A DNA stretch of 64,000 bases. It comes from Salinihabitans flavidus. Its GTDB lineage: Bacteria > Pseudomonadota > Alphaproteobacteria > Rhodobacterales > Rhodobacteraceae. Of the stretch, positions 1 to 10,703 are shown piece by piece. A program made the translations under genes and the position numbers. Positions within the stretch are counted from its first letter, which is position 1, and each line of letters starts with the position of its first letter. The stretch is from the NCBI RefSeq assembly GCF_900110425.1, contig NZ_FODS01000003.1, positions 62,001-126,000 of the forward strand, read 5' to 3'. The notes under the pieces are model-generated. The model ran no database searches, was not told the DNA's origin, and saw only the letters and a program-made list of their open reading frames with translations.

Positions 1-267
1 CTGACAAAAGGCTCCTATCGCGCCGAGATGCGGCCCGCGATCTCGCGCGATCAGGGGGGGCTATCCCTCTACGAACTTTTCAATCTTCTGGAGGACAAAG
101 AGGGTGAAGACGCACTGCGCGGTTTCTTCGAAGAAGTCTGCCTTGCCACCCCTGAGCACCTCCACCGACTGACGCAGGAGGGGTTGTTGCGCCGTTTCCA
201 TCTGGATCGGGACCGAAAGCGCCTCAAACATTTCCCGGGATTTCGTTCGGAGTGTCCGCAACCTTGA
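1..267 (+). CDS. C-terminal part of an unidentified protein (5' end outside window)
   Basis: The frame is open from base 1 to a TGA at 265-267, giving at least 88 residues, and an internal ATG at 28 is possible. The residues are charged and helical (LYELFNLLEDKEG, then RRFHLDRDRKRLKHFPGF) with no recognisable motif. Codon usage is plausible for this genome, with mixed but mostly G/C third positions. I take it as the end of a gene that starts before the window. No function can be assigned; a soluble enzyme tail is a guess. Confidence 0.5.
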   Translation: MTKGSYRAEMRPAISRDQGGLSLYELFNLLEDKEGEDALRGFFEEVCLATPEHLHRLTQEGLLRRFHLDRDRKRLKHFPGFRSECPQP

Positions 268-436
268 AATCGTTTTCCGGACTGGCCTGCGTAGTCCCCC
301 TGATTCATTGACGATTGGCCCGAGTAGAGATATACGCCTCGTCGTGGATCCCTTTTTGTGAACAAACACAGGGCCGACAGGGCCTGATCCACATCAGACG
401 CTACGGGCCAAACGTGTCCGTAAACCACGGATGCAA

Positions 437-1924
437 ATGACCAAATTTTCCGAACTCAACCTGAATCCGAAAGTACTCAAGGCCGTTGTAGAGGCCGGGT
501 ACGAGATACCAACCCCGATCCAGGAAGGGGCGATTCCCCCTGCACTGGAAGGCCGCGACGTTCTTGGCATTGCCCAGACCGGCACCGGCAAGACCGCTGG
601 CTTTACCCTGCCGATGTTGTCGCTTCTGGCCCGTGGGCGCGCACGCGCGCGGATGCCCCGCAGTCTGGTGCTATGTCCGACCCGTGAACTTGCCGCACAA
701 GTGGCCGAGAACTTTGACACCTATTCCAAGCACCTCAAGCTGACCAAGGCGCTGCTGATCGGCGGGGTGAGTTTCAAGGATCAGGACAAGCTCATTGACA
801 AGGGCGTGGATGTGCTCATCGCAACGCCGGGGCGCCTTCTCGATCACTTCGAGCGCGGCAAACTCCTGCTGACTGGCGTGCAAATCATGGTCGTGGATGA
901 GGCTGACCGAATGCTCGACATGGGTTTCATTCCCGATATCGAGCGGATTTTCTCGCTTACGCCCTTCACACGCCAGACCCTTTTCTTCTCCGCCACGATG
1001 GCACCTGAAATTGAGCGGATCACCAACACGTTTCTGCAAGCGCCTGTGCGGATTGAGGTGGCCCGTCAGGCAACCGCGTCAGAGACCATTGAACAAGGCG
1101 TGGTGATGTTCAAGGCATCCCGCCGAGATCGCGAAGCCAGCGAAAAGCGCGATTTGCTGCGCGCTATGATTGATGCCGAAGGTGACAAGTGCAGCAATGC
1201 GATCATCTTCTGCAATCGTAAGGTCGATGTGGATATCATCGCCAAATCGCTCAAGAAGTATGGCTATGACGCAGCGCCGATCCACGGCGATCTGGAGCAG
1301 TCGCAGCGCACCAGAACACTGGATGGCTTTCGCGCCGGGGACCTGCGCTTTCTCGTGGCCTCGGACGTTGCGGCGCGCGGGTTGGATGTGCCTGCGGTCA
1401 GCCACGTTTTCAATTATGACGTGCCCAGCCATGCCGAGGATTACGTTCACCGTATCGGCCGCACGGGTCGTGCCGGGCGTGCGGGCAAGGCCATGATGCT
1501 CTGCGCCCCGCGCGACGAAAAGAACTTCGAAGCGATAGAACGGCTTCTGCAAAAGGAAATTCCGCGACTCGCCTCTCCGATTGAGCAAAGCGAACCGGCC
1601 GAGTTGGCCGAAGACTCGGCCCCCACCCCAAAACCCAGGAAAGTCAGTACACGCGGACGCTCAAAACCAGCGCACCCTCCAGAAGATGCGGCTGAGGTGA
1701 ACCCGCCACAGGACGAACCGCTGGCCAAAGAGGCGGACAAGCCAAAGCCGAAACCTCGCGCAAAGGCGCAGGACAAACCACAGGCCAAAACGCAGGAATC
1801 CTCTGATCGCGGGAAATCCGGTGGACGCGGAAAATCCGATAAGGGCGGCAACAAGGTGGTTGGCATGGGTGATCATATGCCCAGCTTCATTGCGCTGAGT
1901 TTCGACGAGCGTCGCGCAGGCTGA
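437..1924 (+). CDS. DEAD-box ATP-dependent RNA helicase (RhlE-like)
   Basis: This is an ATP-dependent RNA helicase that remodels RNA duplexes in ribosome assembly or mRNA decay. From the ATG at 437 it is 495 aa. Visible motifs are the Q-motif region PTPIQEG, Walker A AQTGTGKT (about 46-53), DEAD (154-157), SAT (185-187) and HRIGRTGRAGRAG in the second RecA domain. The last 110 residues are a basic, Pro/Lys-rich disordered tail, typical of RNA-binding extensions in this family. An in-frame ATG lies 6 nt upstream at 431; 437 is preferred because GGA sits about 7 nt before it and related proteins begin MTKF. It stands alone and ends just before a strong hairpin. RhlE is favoured over other DEAD subfamilies on overall similarity. 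Confidence 0.93.
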   Translation: MTKFSELNLNPKVLKAVVEAGYEIPTPIQEGAIPPALEGRDVLGIAQTGTGKTAGFTLPMLSLLARGRARARMPRSLVLCPTRELAAQVAENFDTYSKHLKLTKALLIGGVSFKDQDKLIDKGVDVLIATPGRLLDHFERGKLLLTGVQIMVVDEADRMLDMGFIPDIERIFSLTPFTRQTLFFSATMAPEIERITNTFLQAPVRIEVARQATASETIEQGVVMFKASRRDREASEKRDLLRAMIDAEGDKCSNAIIFCNRKVDVDIIAKSLKKYGYDAAPIHGDLEQSQRTRTLDGFRAGDLRFLVASDVAARGLDVPAVSHVFNYDVPSHAEDYVHRIGRTGRAGRAGKAMMLCAPRDEKNFEAIERLLQKEIPRLASPIEQSEPAELAEDSAPTPKPRKVSTRGRSKPAHPPEDAAEVNPPQDEPLAKEADKPKPKPRAKAQDKPQAKTQESSDRGKSGGRGKSDKGGNKVVGMGDHMPSFIALSFDERRAG

Positions 1925-1952
1925 TTGTTCTTTCAAGTCGCCGCTACAGCAT

Positions 1953-1984
1953 AAGGCCGGGAAGCGTTTTCGCTTCCCGGCCTT
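1953..1984. terminator. Strong hairpin between convergent genes
   Basis: A perfect 14-bp stem (AAGGCCGGGAAGCG and its complement) with a TTTT loop lies 28 nt after the helicase stop and 60 nt from the end of the convergent RNase J gene. Only a short mixed T tract follows. Its position suggests a bidirectional terminator that ends both the helicase transcript and the long nuo-birA-coaX-rnj transcript. Confidence 0.8.
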
Positions 1985-2044
1985 TCGCTTTGTCCCGCTC
2001 GGGCGTGAGAGGCGGAATGGGCATCCGCCCGCCCCCGCCAGTTC

Positions 2045-3712
2045 TCAGCTCAACCGGCTGACAATGACTGTCACTTCCGGCTTGCGTCCAATCTCGGACA
2101 TGCAGGTGTTGCGGGCAATGCGGCGCAGTTCCGTATCAAGCTTGTCGTCGTCGGCCAGCGTCTTTGCCCCCGCCCGAGCAAGAAACTGTGTCAGATCCGC
2201 CTCAAGCACATCGACGAGGGATGCATTGCTGCTCCCCGTTTCGGGCAGCCCTTTGAGTTCGCACCATGCTTCTCCCAAGGGTTCGTCATCCTCGTCAAGT
2301 ATGACAGACACCACCAGATGCCCGTTAAGCGCCACGCGGATGCGATCCCGTACGATCCCATCCATAGCGCCGATCTGCACCGTTCCATCCAGATAGGTGC
2401 GTCCGGTTTCCACATAGTCGGCGACGACAGGCTCATCTCCGGTCAGGTCGATCATGGTTCCGTTGACCGCGACAATCGCGGCGCGTCCCCGCTCTTTCGT
2501 CAGCTTGGTGAGCTCGCGCAGGTGCCGATGCTCACCATGCATCGGGATCACCATCTGCGGCGCCACGATATCCTGCATCCTTTCCAGATCGGGCCGATTT
2601 GCATGCCCCGAAACGTGATAGGCACCGTCGTTGTCATCGACCACATCCACGCCCCGCTCCGAGAACTGGTTCATCACGCGGATCACACCGTTTTCATTGC
2701 CCGGAATGGTCTTGGATGAAAACAGAAACAGATCACCTTCCTTGAGAGTAATGCCCATATGCTTGCCACGGGCCAACTGCGCGCTTGCCGCGCGACGTTC
2801 CCCCTGACTGCCAGTCACGATGAGCATCAGCTCCTCCCGCGGAAGCTTGGCGGCCTCCTCTGGCGGGACAGTAGCCGGAAAATCTGTCAGAACACCTGTT
2901 TCCACCGATGCCTCGATCATCCGCTGCATGGCCCGTCCCATGAGACAGACCGTCCGCCCGGCACGTTTTCCGGCCTCGGCCAATGTCTTGACCCGCGCCA
3001 CGTTGGAGGCAAATGTCGTCGCCACCACCATCTTGGACGCCCCGGCCACGAGTTTTTCGATCTCGGGACCGACGGTCGCTTCCGATCGACCGGGATGCTG
3101 GGAAAACACATTGGTGGAATCACAAACGAGGGCCTTCACCCCGTCCTTGCTTACCTCGGCCCACAGGTCCGCATCGAACGGCTCACCGACCAGAGGCGTT
3201 TCATCGAGCTTGAAGTCTCCGGTATGAATCACCCGCCCGGCGGGTGTGTCGATTACAATGGACCCGCCTTCCGGAATGGAATGCGACACCGGAAGCACAC
3301 CGACCGAAAACGGCCCCGCCTTGGTTACTTCGGGCCAGGGTGATACGGTTTTCACCTCCGCCTCCGGTTGCCCGTTCTCGATCATCTTGCGGCGAATATG
3401 GTGCGCGGTAAAAGCACGCGCATAAACCGGAACGCCCAGCCGGGACCAATAGTGCCCCACGGCGCCGAAATGGTCTTCGTGGGCGTGGGTGATGAAAATC
3501 GCCTCCAGCCGGTCCTTGCGTTCTACCAGCCAGGAGATGTCGGGGAAGATAAGATTCACCCCCGGACTTGTTTCCATGTCCGGAAAAGTGACGCCGAGAT
3601 CGACAAGGATCAGCCTTTCTTTTCCCGGCTTTCCCCAGCCATAGACATAGGCGTTCATGCCGATTTCACCGGCGCCTCCAAGGGGAAGATATATCAAACG
3701 TTCATTGCTCAT
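2045..3712 (-). CDS. rnj: Ribonuclease J
   Basis: This is a metallo-beta-lactamase/beta-CASP ribonuclease with endo- and 5'-3' exoribonuclease activity, used in rRNA maturation and mRNA turnover. It has 555 aa, the usual RNase J length. The zinc-binding HAHEDH is at residues 76-81 in FITHAHEDHFGAVGH. The beta-CASP region includes VTGSQGE and SGHANRPDL, and a C-terminal domain follows. It is the last gene of the minus-strand run. Its ATG lies 1 nt past the coaX stop, so the two are translationally close, and the gene ends 60 nt before the shared hairpin at 1953-1984. The birA-coaX-rnj tail behind complex I genes is a familiar Rhodobacterales arrangement. Confidence 0.95.
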   Translation of the reverse strand: MSNERLIYLPLGGAGEIGMNAYVYGWGKPGKERLILVDLGVTFPDMETSPGVNLIFPDISWLVERKDRLEAIFITHAHEDHFGAVGHYWSRLGVPVYARAFTAHHIRRKMIENGQPEAEVKTVSPWPEVTKAGPFSVGVLPVSHSIPEGGSIVIDTPAGRVIHTGDFKLDETPLVGEPFDADLWAEVSKDGVKALVCDSTNVFSQHPGRSEATVGPEIEKLVAGASKMVVATTFASNVARVKTLAEAGKRAGRTVCLMGRAMQRMIEASVETGVLTDFPATVPPEEAAKLPREELMLIVTGSQGERRAASAQLARGKHMGITLKEGDLFLFSSKTIPGNENGVIRVMNQFSERGVDVVDDNDGAYHVSGHANRPDLERMQDIVAPQMVIPMHGEHRHLRELTKLTKERGRAAIVAVNGTMIDLTGDEPVVADYVETGRTYLDGTVQIGAMDGIVRDRIRVALNGHLVVSVILDEDDEPLGEAWCELKGLPETGSSNASLVDVLEADLTQFLARAGAKTLADDDKLDTELRRIARNTCMSEIGRKPEVTVIVSRLS

Positions 3713-3713
3713 A

Positions 3714-4490
3714 TCAGGTCGAATTATCCCTGTTGTATTTGTGAATCACGGTCAGGCCGTGCATGGTAAGCTCATCTACATAGGCGTCGAAAAGCGCCTC
3801 TGTCTGCTGGAACAAGGGCGCCAGCCCGCCCGTCGAAATAATCTTCATGGGACGATCGCGTTCCGCCCGGATCTGGCTGCAAATCTCGCGCACCAATCCG
3901 ACATACCCCCAGAACACCCCCGACTGCATACAGGCCACCGTATTAGTGCCGACAACGGCTTGTGGCTTGGTGATATCCACATGCGGAAGCGCCGCGGCCG
4001 CCTCGTGCAGCGCCTGTAACGACAGGTTTACGCCGGGCGCAATCGCCCCGCCGATATAAGCCCCATCCGCCGCCACCACGTCAAACGTAGTCGCTGTCCC
4101 GAAATCCACAACGATCAAGTCGCCACCGTAGAGATCGAACCCCGCCACCGTGTTGACAAGCCGATCAGGCCCCACGGCCGTGCCCTCATCGACACGGACA
4201 TCCACCGGAAGCCGGCACTCCGGCTTGCCGACGACAAGCGGACGGCAATTAAAATACCGATCCGACAGAACCCGCAAGTTGAATACCACTCTCGGTACCG
4301 TCGAGGAGATGATCACATCGGTGATATTCGCCTCGATCCGCTGAAACGCCATCAACGTGGACAGCCAGACATAATACTGATCGGCGGTGCGCTGATGTTC
4401 TGTCGCCGTGCGCCATGTGGCAACGAAATCCACACCGTTCCAGATGGAGAACACCGTATTCGTGTTACCGCAGTCAATCGCCAGAAGCAT
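3714..4490 (-). CDS. coaX: Type III pantothenate kinase
   Basis: This enzyme phosphorylates pantothenate, the first step of coenzyme A synthesis. The protein of 258 aa begins MLLAIDCGNTNTVFSIW, the family's N-terminal phosphate-binding motif. GPDRLVN and VVDFGTATTFDVV carry the other ASKHA-type nucleotide-binding and catalytic aspartates. The frame extends 19 codons upstream into birA, but the ATG at 4490 is chosen because the conserved N-terminus starts there and a GGGGGCGG stretch precedes it. It lies 19 nt after birA and 1 nt before rnj. CoaX type kinases are not inhibited by CoA, unlike CoaA (known of the family). Confidence 0.94.
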   Translation of the reverse strand: MLLAIDCGNTNTVFSIWNGVDFVATWRTATEHQRTADQYYVWLSTLMAFQRIEANITDVIISSTVPRVVFNLRVLSDRYFNCRPLVVGKPECRLPVDVRVDEGTAVGPDRLVNTVAGFDLYGGDLIVVDFGTATTFDVVAADGAYIGGAIAPGVNLSLQALHEAAAALPHVDITKPQAVVGTNTVACMQSGVFWGYVGLVREICSQIRAERDRPMKIISTGGLAPLFQQTEALFDAYVDELTMHGLTVIHKYNRDNST

Positions 4491-4509
4491 GGGCCGCCCC
4501 CCGGGCTTT

Positions 4510-5265
4510 TCAGAAGAAGATTTCGGCAGCCGGGATGGCCTCGGCACCCTTTGGGGTCTTCAACACCAGATTGCCCGCATTGTCCACCGTCTCGAAAACT
4601 CCGGTCCGGCACTGGTGCGCCGTGCGTGCGGTGATGACCTCGCCAAGCCGCGCCGCCCGGTCGAGCCATGCGGTTCGGATCGGCGCGAACCCGTAGGTGA
4701 CAAACTGGGTCTCGCGTGTGGCGAAGGCAACGGCGAGATAATCCAGAAACGTCTCGGGATCAACCTCCACGCCGGTCTCGGACATAAGCGAGACCGGCCT
4801 GACGGCCCCTGTCTCCAGGCCTTCGGGATTCGGCGCCGACACCAGGTTAACCCCGATCCCGATGGCGATATGGCTCATGCCTGCCCCGGACACGCCACCA
4901 CCTTCGAGAAGAATGCCCGCCACCTTGCCCCCGTTGACCAGAACGTCATTGGGCCATTTGAGCGCCAGCCCTTCAACCCGTCCTGTCACGGCGGCAAGGG
5001 TATCGAATAGCGCAAGCGCCGCCACGAATGACCGCAGTGCGACACGGTCGGGCGTTTCACTCGGCCGCATCACGAGCGTGGCGGCAAAATTGCCTTCCAG
5101 ATCTGACCAGGCACGTCCGCGCCGCCCCCGTCCAGACATCTGGCGCCGCGCAAGGATCCACTCCGGTCCGTTCAGTTGCGGCGCGATCCGGGCCGCCTCG
5201 GCGTTGGTGCTGTCCACCTCCGCAAGGACCCGTCGGCCATAGCCCTCGGGCCAGTTTTGCTTCAT
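4510..5265 (-). CDS. birA: Biotin--[acetyl-CoA-carboxylase] ligase (BirA, monofunctional)
   Basis: This enzyme adenylates biotin and attaches it to carboxylase carrier lysines. Its targets would include acetyl-CoA carboxylase and the methylcrotonyl-CoA carboxylase encoded at 26912-28864. It has 251 aa with the ligase core: EVDSTNAEA, QMSGRGRRGR (biotinyl-AMP loop), LKWPNDVLVNGGKVAGILLE, GIGVNL. There is no N-terminal helix-turn-helix, so it should not act as a repressor. The start is set at the ATG at 5265, 10 nt after the nuoN stop, behind CCCGAGAAA; a TTG start at 5286 would overlap nuoN. It shares the nuo transcript. Confidence 0.93.
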   Translation of the reverse strand: MKQNWPEGYGRRVLAEVDSTNAEAARIAPQLNGPEWILARRQMSGRGRRGRAWSDLEGNFAATLVMRPSETPDRVALRSFVAALALFDTLAAVTGRVEGLALKWPNDVLVNGGKVAGILLEGGGVSGAGMSHIAIGIGVNLVSAPNPEGLETGAVRPVSLMSETGVEVDPETFLDYLAVAFATRETQFVTYGFAPIRTAWLDRAARLGEVITARTAHQCRTGVFETVDNAGNLVLKTPKGAEAIPAAEIFF

Positions 5266-5275
5266 TTTCTCGGGC

Positions 5276-6715
5276 TTAGTTGACAAGCGTTGCCGCTGCC
5301 GCCTGCGCCACGCTCTCGATCCCGAAGAGGTTCACAACCCCCACCAGCATGGCCGCGGCGGAGCCCATCAGAAGCGTCCAAAGCACAGCAGAACGGTTTC
5401 TGTCGAGTGCCTCGCCTTCTTCGCCGAAATACATGTAATAGACGATTCTCAGATAGTAGAACGCCCCGATCACGGAGGCGATCACCCCTGCCACCGCGAG
5501 CCAGATCAAGCCGGCATCATAGGCCGCGCGCAAAACATAGAACTTCCCGAAAAAGCCCACCAGCGGCGGCACCCCTGCCAAAGAGAACAAAAGGATCAGC
5601 ATGGCAAGCGCCCGACCCGGATCGCGCTTGGAATACATGTTGAGCGCGCTAATGCTCACCACGGGCTGACCGTCCTTTTCCATCGACAGGATAAACGCAA
5701 AGGTTCCCACGTTCATCGTCACGTAGATCGCCATGTAGATGAGCATCGCCTGCACACCGAAGGCGGTCCCCGCTGCCAGCCCCATCAAGGCATAGCCCAT
5801 ATGCGCAATTGATGAATAGGCCATCAGTCGCTTGATATTGCGCTGGCCAATCGCGGCAATGGCCCCAAGGAACATCGACAGGACCGACAGCAACGCCAGA
5901 ATTTGTTGCCAATCGCCCACGACACCGCCGAAGGCATCATGCAGCACCCGTGCCAGAAGCGCGATGGCCGCCACCTTGGGGGCTGTGGCGAAAAACGCGG
6001 TAATCGGTGTTGGCGCCCCTTCATAGACGTCCGGCGTCCACATGTGGAAGGGCACTGCGGAGACCTTGAATGCCAGCCCCGCCACTACAAAGGCCAACCC
6101 GAACAGCAATCCAATCGAAATCTGACCGCTTCCCACCGCCTCGATGATCCCGGAGAAGAGCGTTGTTCCGGCAAAGCCATAGACCAGCGACGCCCCATAG
6201 AGCAACAAACCGGAGCTGAGCGCGCCAAGCACGAAGTACTTCAGACCCGCCTCGGTCGATTTCACGCTGTCCCGGCGCATCGCGGCCACCACGTAAAGCG
6301 CCAGTGACTGAAGTTCCAGCCCCATGTAAAGTGCCATCAGGTCGCCAGCGGAAACCATGACCATCATGCCCGTGACGGCCAGCGTCACAAGCACGGGATA
6401 CTCGAACCGAAGCAATCCCCGGCGCGACATGTAGTCCTGTCCCATCACCAGAACGGCCGCCGCGCTGAGCAGGATCACGACCTTGGCGAAGCGCGCAAAT
6501 CCGTCATCGTGGAACATGCCACCAAAGGCCACCCGAGCCCCGGATCCATTCACCCCGATCCAGACAGCCAGCAGCACGAAAAGCACCGCCGTGAACCACG
6601 TCAGGGCCGGCGCCAGCCGGTCCTTGCCGGTATAGACCACCCCGACAAGAGCGCCCATGGCAAAGAGCGCCAGGACAATCTCGGTCAGAATAATGTTGAG
6701 ATCGGCAGAGATCAT
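5276..6715 (-). CDS. nuoN: NADH-quinone oxidoreductase subunit N
   Basis: This is an antiporter-like membrane subunit of respiratory complex I that carries one of the proton channels. At 479 aa and about 14 hydrophobic helices it has the usual NuoN size. The family core is visible in [24 protein letters not shown] (split here over two helices) and in [40 protein letters not shown] is the second signature, shared with NuoM and NuoL. It is the final complex I gene, 14 nt after nuoM and 10 nt before birA. Confidence 0.97.
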   Translation of the reverse strand: MISADLNIILTEIVLALFAMGALVGVVYTGKDRLAPALTWFTAVLFVLLAVWIGVNGSGARVAFGGMFHDDGFARFAKVVILLSAAAVLVMGQDYMSRRGLLRFEYPVLVTLAVTGMMVMVSAGDLMALYMGLELQSLALYVVAAMRRDSVKSTEAGLKYFVLGALSSGLLLYGASLVYGFAGTTLFSGIIEAVGSGQISIGLLFGLAFVVAGLAFKVSAVPFHMWTPDVYEGAPTPITAFFATAPKVAAIALLARVLHDAFGGVVGDWQQILALLSVLSMFLGAIAAIGQRNIKRLMAYSSIAHMGYALMGLAAGTAFGVQAMLIYMAIYVTMNVGTFAFILSMEKDGQPVVSISALNMYSKRDPGRALAMLILLFSLAGVPPLVGFFGKFYVLRAAYDAGLIWLAVAGVIASVIGAFYYLRIVYYMYFGEEGEALDRNRSAVLWTLLMGSAAAMLVGVVNLFGIESVAQAAAATLVN

Positions 6716-6729
6716 GCCATTCGCTCCTG

Positions 6730-8274
6730 TCAGTGCCCCGCAACCTGATTCATCGCCGGTGCGTGAACCAGTGCAGTGTCATAATTCGAGATCAGCGCCT
6801 CGACCGAAGGGCCAATGATGTCGGTCACAAGCGCGGGATAGACGCCGAGGATCAGGGTCATCGCCACGAGCGGCGCAAAGATCCACTTCTCGCGCATGCT
6901 CATGTCCCGAATGGTCTTCAGGCTCTCCTTGATCAGATCCCCAAACACCACCCGGCGATACAGCCAGAGCGCGTAGGCCGCCGACAGGATCACGCCCGAA
7001 GTCGCGACCAGCGCCACCCAGGTGTTGACCTGGAAAATCCCCATCAGCGTGAGGAATTCCCCAACGAAGCCCGACGTGCCGGGCAACCCCACATTGGCCA
7101 GGGTGAAGAACATGAAGATCAGCGCATAAATCGGCATCCGATTCACCAGACCACCATAGGCGTCGATCTCGCGGGTGTGCATCCGGTCGTAGATGACACC
7201 AACGCACAGAAAGAGCGCGCCAGAGATGAAACCGTGGCTGATCATCTGAAATATCGCCCCATCGATCCCTTGCTGGTTCGCCGCGAATATCCCCATTGTC
7301 ACATATCCCATATGCGCGACCGAGGAATAGGCGATCAACTTCTTCATGTCCTCCTGAACCAGCGCCACCAGCGAGGTATAGACAATGGCTATCGCGCTGA
7401 GCCAAAGGACAAGCGGCGTCATCACGTCGGCGCCAACCGGGAACATCGGGAGCGAAAAGCGCAGGAAGCCATACCCCCCCATCTTCAGAAGGATCGCCGC
7501 CAGCACGACCGATCCCGCCGTCGGGGCCTGAACGTGCGCATCGGGCAACCAGGTGTGAACCGGCCACATCGGCATCTTGACCGCGAAGCTGGCAAAGAAC
7601 GCCACAAACATGAGCGTCTGCATCCCGCCCACAATCTGAATACCCAGAAGACTGAAACTGTCCGCGGCGAACTGATGCCGCATCAGCGTGGGAATATCGG
7701 TCGTGCCCGCATCAGAATACATCGCCACCATCGCAACCAGCATCAGCACGGAACCGAGGAAGGTGTAGAGGAAGAACTTGAAGCTGGCGTAGATGCGATC
7801 CTTGCCGCCCCAGATCCCGATGATCAGGAACATCGGGATTAGCCCGGCCTCGAAGAACAGGTAGAAGAGCACAAGATCAAGCGCCATGAACACGCCGAGC
7901 ATCAGCGTCTCGAGCACCAGAAAAGCGATCATGTATTCCTTCACCCGTGAGGTGACAGTCCACGATGCAGCGATGGCCAGCGGCATGATGAATGTGGTCA
8001 GCATCACGAAAAGAACGCTGATCCCGTCCACGCCGAGCTTGTATTTCAGACCCAGAAGCCAATCGCGCTCTTCCACGAACTGAAAACCCGTGTCCGAGGG
8101 GTCGAACTGCACGAGGATGAACAGCGACACCATAAACGTCAGGCCGGTGGCCAGAAGCGCGACCCACTTGGCGTTGCGCTGCGCCGCCGCATCCTCTCCG
8201 CGCAGGAAGATCAGCAGGATCAGGGCTGCCAGCGCGGGAATGAACGTGACAAGGGAAAGCAAGCTGTCGTTCAT
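6730..8274 (-). CDS. nuoM: NADH-quinone oxidoreductase subunit M
   Basis: This is an antiporter-like proton-pumping subunit of complex I in the inner membrane, 514 aa with about 14 transmembrane helices. Family signatures are [18 protein letters not shown] and [19 protein letters not shown], and the mid-helix [17 protein letters not shown] motif is intact. The ATG overlaps the nuoL TGA by one base (TGATG), which implies translational coupling. The C-terminal region ends in a short soluble tail, as usual. Confidence 0.97.
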   Translation of the reverse strand: MNDSLLSLVTFIPALAALILLIFLRGEDAAAQRNAKWVALLATGLTFMVSLFILVQFDPSDTGFQFVEERDWLLGLKYKLGVDGISVLFVMLTTFIMPLAIAASWTVTSRVKEYMIAFLVLETLMLGVFMALDLVLFYLFFEAGLIPMFLIIGIWGGKDRIYASFKFFLYTFLGSVLMLVAMVAMYSDAGTTDIPTLMRHQFAADSFSLLGIQIVGGMQTLMFVAFFASFAVKMPMWPVHTWLPDAHVQAPTAGSVVLAAILLKMGGYGFLRFSLPMFPVGADVMTPLVLWLSAIAIVYTSLVALVQEDMKKLIAYSSVAHMGYVTMGIFAANQQGIDGAIFQMISHGFISGALFLCVGVIYDRMHTREIDAYGGLVNRMPIYALIFMFFTLANVGLPGTSGFVGEFLTLMGIFQVNTWVALVATSGVILSAAYALWLYRRVVFGDLIKESLKTIRDMSMREKWIFAPLVAMTLILGVYPALVTDIIGPSVEALISNYDTALVHAPAMNQVAGH

Positions 8275-10316
8275 CAGTTCGCTCCTCCGCTGAGCGTGAT
8301 CCAGGTGATCAGAATGGCGATGCCGAGCACCATGGCAAAGGCGTAGGTGAAGATGTAGCCGGACTGCGCCCGCCCCGCGAGGCGGGTAAAGAAGGGAATG
8401 ATCCCCATAGCCACGCCATTGAGAAAGCCATCAATCACGCTGCCGTCGCCACGTTTCCAAAGCAGCCGCCCCAGAGACTTGGCCGGCCGAACGAAAATGA
8501 CGTCATACGCCTCGTCGAAATACCACTTGTTCAGCAGGAACAGGTAGAGCGGACGCTGCGCCTCCGCTAGGCGCCGGGGCAGCGACGTGTTCACGATGTA
8601 GAACAGATAAGCCACCGCAAGACCGATCAGCATGGCAATGAACGGGCTCACCTTCACCCAAGTCGGGGCGTGGTGGGCGTCGTCCATGACATGATTGTCC
8701 GGCGCCATGAAGATCGCCCCCTGCGGCGCGGTCATCGCGGCGGCGTCGCCGGCTTCCGCGGTATCGTCCGATGCTTCCGCGTGATGCTCGGGAATGCCGA
8801 AGAAGCGGTTTACCTGATCATGATCGCCAAAGAAGCTACCATACCAGATCATTCCCGAAAACACCGCGCCCAAGGCGAGAACGCCAAGCGGTGCAATCAT
8901 GACCATCGGGCTTTCATGTGCATGATCATGGGTTTTCTTGTTGCCTCGCGCCTCTCCAAAGAAGGTCAGGAACATGAGCCGCCAAGAATAGAAGCTTGTG
9001 AACAGAGCCGCGATGACCAACATCCAGAAGGCATAGCCTCCCGCCGTGCCGGCCCATGCGCTCTCGATCACCGCATCCTTGGACAGGAACCCGGCAAAGC
9101 CGATCTGGGTCAGCGGGATGCCGACACCTGTGATGGCAAGCGTGCCGATCATCATCGCCCAGAAGGTATAGGGCAGCTTCTTGCGAAGCCCGCCATAGTT
9201 TCGCATGTCCTGCTCGTGATGCATTCCATGAATGACGGAACCCGCCCCGAGAAACAGCATCGCCTTGAAAAATGCGTGCGTGAAGAGGTGGAACATCGCG
9301 ACCGAATAGACCCCGACACCGGCGGCCACGAACATGTAGCCAAGCTGCGAACAGGTCGAATAGGCGATCACCCGCTTGATGTCATTCTGCACAAGCCCCA
9401 CCGTCGCCGCGAAAAAGGCGGTGGTGGCGCCGATGAAGGTCACGAAGATCAGAGCCTCGGGCGCATACTCGAACAGCGGCGACATGCGGCAGACAAGGAA
9501 CACGCCCGCCGTCACCATCGTCGCGGCATGGATCAGCGCCGACACCGGGGTCGGACCCTCCATCGCGTCGGGAAGCCATGTGTGCAGGAAAAGCTGCGCC
9601 GACTTGCCCATGGCCCCGACGAACAGCAGGAAGGCGAGAAGGTTCGCCGCGTTCCACTCGGTCCAGAGGAACGCCACCTGCGTTTCGGCCAGCATCGGAC
9701 CGGCGGCGAAAATGTCGTCAAGCCTGACACTGTCCACCAGAAAGAACAGCCCCGCGATACCAAGCGCGAAGCCGAAATCCCCCACCCGGTTGACCACGAA
9801 GGCCTTGATCGCGGCGGCATTGGCCGACGGCTTGCGATAGTAGAAGCCGATCAACAGGTAGGAGGCGACACCGACCCCTTCCCAGCCGAAGAACATCTGC
9901 ACAAGGTTGTCCGAGGTCACCAGCATCAGCATGGCGAAGGTGAAGAACGAAAGATACGCAAAGAAGCGCGGCTTGTAGCTCTCATGCTCGCGGAAATTTT
10001 CGTCATGCGCCATGTAGCCGAAGCTGTAGAGATGCACGAGCGCCGAAACCGTGGTGACAACGATCAACATGATCGCGGTCAGTCGATCCAGCCGGATCGC
10101 CCAGTCACTCTGAAATGTGCCGCTCTCGATCCAGCGAAGGATCTGAATCTGCTCGGTCACGCCGTCATGGCCAAGAAAGACGATCCAGCTGAGCAGGCAG
10201 GCCAGAAACAGAAGGCCGGTGGTGACCCATTGCGCGGCAACCTCACCGATGACACGCCAGCCGAACCCCGCGATGATCGCCCCGACAAGGGGCGCGAACA
10301 GGATGATGGTTTCCAT
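8274..10316 (-). CDS. nuoL: NADH-quinone oxidoreductase subunit L
   Basis: This is the largest antiporter-like subunit of complex I, at the distal end of the membrane arm, 680 aa. Signatures are [39 protein letters not shown] and [21 protein letters not shown] hydrophilic His/Asp/Ala-rich stretch (about residues 510-545, including [17 protein letters not shown]) precedes the last helices, which include the long lateral helix known for NuoL. It sits 6 nt after nuoK and overlaps nuoM by one base. Confidence 0.97.
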   Translation of the reverse strand: METIILFAPLVGAIIAGFGWRVIGEVAAQWVTTGLLFLACLLSWIVFLGHDGVTEQIQILRWIESGTFQSDWAIRLDRLTAIMLIVVTTVSALVHLYSFGYMAHDENFREHESYKPRFFAYLSFFTFAMLMLVTSDNLVQMFFGWEGVGVASYLLIGFYYRKPSANAAAIKAFVVNRVGDFGFALGIAGLFFLVDSVRLDDIFAAGPMLAETQVAFLWTEWNAANLLAFLLFVGAMGKSAQLFLHTWLPDAMEGPTPVSALIHAATMVTAGVFLVCRMSPLFEYAPEALIFVTFIGATTAFFAATVGLVQNDIKRVIAYSTCSQLGYMFVAAGVGVYSVAMFHLFTHAFFKAMLFLGAGSVIHGMHHEQDMRNYGGLRKKLPYTFWAMMIGTLAITGVGIPLTQIGFAGFLSKDAVIESAWAGTAGGYAFWMLVIAALFTSFYSWRLMFLTFFGEARGNKKTHDHAHESPMVMIAPLGVLALGAVFSGMIWYGSFFGDHDQVNRFFGIPEHHAEASDDTAEAGDAAAMTAPQGAIFMAPDNHVMDDAHHAPTWVKVSPFIAMLIGLAVAYLFYIVNTSLPRRLAEAQRPLYLFLLNKWYFDEAYDVIFVRPAKSLGRLLWKRGDGSVIDGFLNGVAMGIIPFFTRLAGRAQSGYIFTYAFAMVLGIAILITWITLSGGAN

Positions 10317-10322
10317 GTCGCG

Positions 10323-10628
10323 TTATCCCTTCATCATGTTGACATCTTCCACCGCGATCGTGCCGCGATTGCGGAAGAAGGACACCAGAATCGCGAGGCC
10401 GATGGCCGCTTCGGCGGCAGCCACGGTCAGCACGAAAAGTGTGAAGACCTGCCCCACCAGATCACCCAGAAAGGACGAAAAGGCGACAAGATTGATATTC
10501 ACCGACAGGAGTATCAGCTCGATCGACATCAACAGGATGATCACGTTCTTCCTGTTCAGGAAAATCCCGAAGATGCCTATGACAAACAGCGTCGCCGCCA
10601 CTGTCAGGTAATGTTCAAGTCCGATCAT
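10323..10628 (-). CDS. nuoK: NADH-quinone oxidoreductase subunit K
   Basis: This is a small membrane subunit of complex I, 101 aa with three helices. The conserved [26 protein letters not shown] carries the key membrane glutamate, and a second lies in [14 protein letters not shown] gap of 75 nt separates it from nuoJ, the longest inside the J-N part of the operon. That gap contains an imperfect AT-rich inverted repeat (10679-10702, CCGGAA arms) and might modulate the J/K ratio. Confidence 0.96.
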   Translation of the reverse strand: MIGLEHYLTVAATLFVIGIFGIFLNRKNVIILLMSIELILLSVNINLVAFSSFLGDLVGQVFTLFVLTVAAAEAAIGLAILVSFFRNRGTIAVEDVNMMKG

Positions 10629-10703
10629 GTCTCACGTCCCATCGCCTTTCCCGGTTCCGTTTCCTCGCAGGGATACGGCCCGGAAATTATGAATAATTCC
10701 GGT

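Noticed and set aside
10679-10702. Inverted repeat between nuoJ and nuoK as an internal terminator
   Set aside because: The stem is imperfect and has no T run. It is mentioned only as a possible modulator in the nuoK entry.
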